Shown: piece after piece, positions 6,265 through 7,681 of the stretch | Position numbering within the stretch: position 1 is the stretch's first letter | Layout: every line of letters begins with the position of its first letter | From: Bacilli bacterium | Lineage (GTDB): Bacteria; Bacillota_I; Bacilli_A; ML615J-28; CAG-698 | Assembly (NCBI GenBank): GCA_028693885.1 | Contig: JAQUUM010000054.1 | Location: 1 to 7,681 of the forward strand | DNA length: 7,681 nucleotides | Direction: 5' to 3' | Position numbers and translations under genes: made by a program | Notes under the pieces: generated by a model | The model's database searches: none | What the model was told of the DNA's origin: nothing | Seen by the model: only the letters and a program-made list of their open reading frames with translations

Positions 6265-6850
6265 AAATGAATTTGTTTTGAAATTAAAAGAAGCACTTAA
6301 AGGTAAGTTTTCTGATAGTGAAATTGCTGAAGCTGTTTCGTATTATGAAGAATTAATTTTAGAAGGAATTGATTCTGGTAAAACTGAAGAAGAAATTGTT
6401 AGTGGTTTTGGTGAGATAAATAAAATAGTTGCTAAAATAACAACTGACATTGTTGATAATAGAGAAAATTCTAAAAATATAAAAGGTTCATGGAAAAGCT
6501 TTGTGGCTATTGTTGCCGTTTGTACTTCGCCGGTTTTAATAATTCTAGCGATTGCATTTACTGCAATAGTAATAGGTTTGTTTATTGGGTTTATTGGAAT
6601 GGTAATAGGAATATTTTCATCTATGATAGTAGCTTTGGTTGCTACAGTGCCTTTGATTATAGAATTGTTTAGTGGTACTTTAGGACTTGGAGATGGATTC
6701 ATAGTAATAGGTATTTTTATTTTTGCTCTTAGTTTATTGGGGGCACTGGTTATATGGGTTTATAATTTGTCAGTATTTTTATTTAATAAAATAACTAAAT
6801 TATTTAGTAAAGTAATTAAGAAAAAAGTGGAGGTAAAAACAAATGCTTAA
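6257..6850 (+). CDS. DUF1700 family membrane protein
   Basis: A 197-residue protein with no established biochemical activity. Residues 1-65 form the helical DUF1700 head: EFVLKLKEAL, then SYYEELILEGIDSGKTEEEIVSGFGEINKIVAKI, whose YYEE and G(K)xEEEI...FG pattern is the family hallmark. From about residue 80 there are probably four hydrophobic segments (near 81-101, 102-119, 122-138 and 147-170), then a basic tail with KKK at 188-190 that should sit in the cytoplasm. Charged, cytoplasmic N-terminus plus a membrane bundle suggest it links a cytoplasmic partner, perhaps the PadR protein, to the membrane; that is inference. It overlaps padR by 8 bases and the next gene by 8 bases, so the three are likely translated together. 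Confidence 0.87.
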   Translation: MNKNEFVLKLKEALKGKFSDSEIAEAVSYYEELILEGIDSGKTEEEIVSGFGEINKIVAKITTDIVDNRENSKNIKGSWKSFVAIVAVCTSPVLIILAIAFTAIVIGLFIGFIGMVIGIFSSMIVALVATVPLIIELFSGTLGLGDGFIVIGIFIFALSLLGALVIWVYNLSVFLFNKITKLFSKVIKKKVEVKTNA

Positions 6851-7681
6851 TAAAATTTTAAAAGTTTTAGCAGTTGCTATGTTAATAGGTGTTAGTATGA
6901 CTTTGATTGGAATATTTGCTTTTGGTGGAGAGGTTCAAAGTATACCAGAATATTTTAATGATGATGATTCATATACATTAGTGCAACATAGTGATGAAAG
7001 TGAAATAACTAATATTAATATTATAGCTGTTAATAGAAGGATTGAAATTAGTTTATCAAGTGATGATAGTTGGCATTTGGATTATTATGATTCTGAAAAG
7101 GATAGATTTGATTATAGTTTTATAGATGGTGAACTAGTTTTAGAAAACATTATACAAAGACAATATTTTACAATCTTTAAGTGGACTTCTGCTGAAATTA
7201 GTTTAGTTAAGTTGACAGTGCCTGTTAGTTTTTCTGGCAATATAATTGTTAAAACAACTAATGGAAGTATTAAAACAGAAGATTTATCTTTAATTAATCA
7301 AATTAATTTTGAAACAACAAACGGTTCATTAACAATAGAGAATGTGGTAGTATTAAACGATGTTTCTTTGTTTACAACAAACGGTGGTATAAATGTGCTA
7401 GATTCTAGAATAGATCAAGAGTTATATAATAGAACAACAAATGGTAATATTAATCTTAGAAATGTAGTAGCTATTGATATAGATAGTGTTACAACAAATG
7501 GTAAAATAATAGCTAGTATAGTCGGTGATTCTGATGAATTTAAAATGGATCTAAGAGTAACAAACGGTAAAATATATTTAGGAGATTTCGTATTGGCTAG
7601 TCAAGTTCTTAATCCAACAAAAACTAATATAATTAGACTTCATACAACAAACGGTAATATTGAGATAGAGTTTGTAGAGTA
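6843..7681 (+). CDS. DUF4097-type membrane-anchored repeat protein (3' end at window edge)
   Basis: The frame is open from ATG 6843 to the window end, giving 279 codons plus the bases TA, which could begin a TAA or TAG stop; the final residues (TTNGNIEIEFVE) look like a natural end of this family. GGAGGT at 6829-6834 is the ribosome binding site. Residues 8-28 are a hydrophobic signal or anchor segment without a lipobox, so the rest is probably outside the cell. Residues 30-130 are beta-rich and acidic. From 138 on there are seven TNG motifs (T138, T158, T178, T198, T217, V239, T268 as first residues), expected to mark the turns of a beta-solenoid, as in DUF4097 'putative adhesin' proteins. 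Its role is unknown. It is the last gene visible in the PadR operon; a window-edge stop would make it complete. Confidence 0.85.
   Translation, partial: MLNKILKVLAVAMLIGVSMTLIGIFAFGGEVQSIPEYFNDDDSYTLVQHSDESEITNINIIAVNRRIEISLSSDDSWHLDYYDSEKDRFDYSFIDGELVLENIIQRQYFTIFKWTSAEISLVKLTVPVSFSGNIIVKTTNGSIKTEDLSLINQINFETTNGSLTIENVVVLNDVSLFTTNGGINVLDSRIDQELYNRTTNGNINLRNVVAIDIDSVTTNGKIIASIVGDSDEFKMDLRVTNGKIYLGDFVLASQVLNPTKTNIIRLHTTNGNIEIEFVE
7254..7655 (+). repeat. TTNG-coding repeat, first four units exactly 60 bp apart
   Basis: The 12-base element ACAACWAAYGGW, coding TTNG, begins at 7254, 7314, 7374, 7434, 7491 and 7644. A shorter form coding VTNG lies at 7557. The first four starts are 60 bp apart, then 57 and 66, and 87 to the last. 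Only the motif is conserved; the DNA between units differs, so this is an old protein repeat under structural selection, not a recent tandem duplication. Confidence 0.9.

Noticed and set aside
6490..6672. 60-codon plus-strand frame inside the DUF1700 gene
   Set aside because: Its Cys-, Tyr- and Asn-rich translation is an out-of-frame reading of the hydrophobic segments, and it has no ribosome binding site.
7254..7655. Regularly spaced near-identical 12-base elements that could suggest a CRISPR array or tandem DNA repeat
   Set aside because: They are in one continuous reading frame, code the same TTNG motif each time, and are too short for CRISPR repeats. A protein repeat explains them.

Overview
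The window comes from a very AT-rich, Gram-positive-type genome. It has strong GGAGG ribosome binding sites, A/T-rich promoters and terminators, mostly AGA arginine codons, and a Bacillota-style PadR/DUF1700/DUF4097 operon. TGA works as a stop (citrate synthase ends in TGA, inside an ATGA overlap) and tryptophan is TGG, so the Mycoplasma/Spiroplasma code is not in use. The best guess is a low-GC Bacillota lineage, such as Clostridia or one of the Mollicutes-related Bacilli groups that keep the standard code. The sequence alone does not settle the genus.

Layout, all on the + strand: (1) 1-1064 is the 3' end of mfd, the transcription-repair coupling factor. (2) 1084-1526 is a single-gene unit for a small surface lipoprotein, with an extended -10 promoter and its own terminator. 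(3) 1541-5886 is a complete three-gene operon, acn - citrate synthase - icd. It has a near-consensus sigma-A promoter containing an inverted repeat, a 10-nt gap, a 4-nt ATGA overlap and a strong terminator. (4) From 5888 to the window end is a second operon: a PadR-family repressor, a DUF1700 membrane protein and a DUF4097 anchored repeat protein. Its promoter overlaps a palindrome, and each successive gene pair overlaps by 8 nt.

The central operon turns oxaloacetate plus acetyl-CoA into 2-oxoglutarate, the oxidative arm of the TCA cycle. No 2-oxoglutarate dehydrogenase or other TCA gene is in view, so the simplest reading is 2-oxoglutarate/glutamate supply, though the rest of the genome is not visible. 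The last operon has the layout of an autoregulated cell-envelope response module: a cytoplasmic repressor, a multi-pass membrane protein, and a membrane-anchored protein with seven TNG-type repeats, the first four exactly 20 residues (60 bp) apart. That repeat protein runs to the window end and lacks a visible stop. The last two bases, TA, could begin one.

No RNA genes, insertion sequences, CRISPR arrays or phage genes were found. No gene-free stretch exceeds about 110 bases. I see no clear candidate for a wholly new system. The least understood parts are the PadR/DUF1700/DUF4097 module and the orphan lipoprotein.
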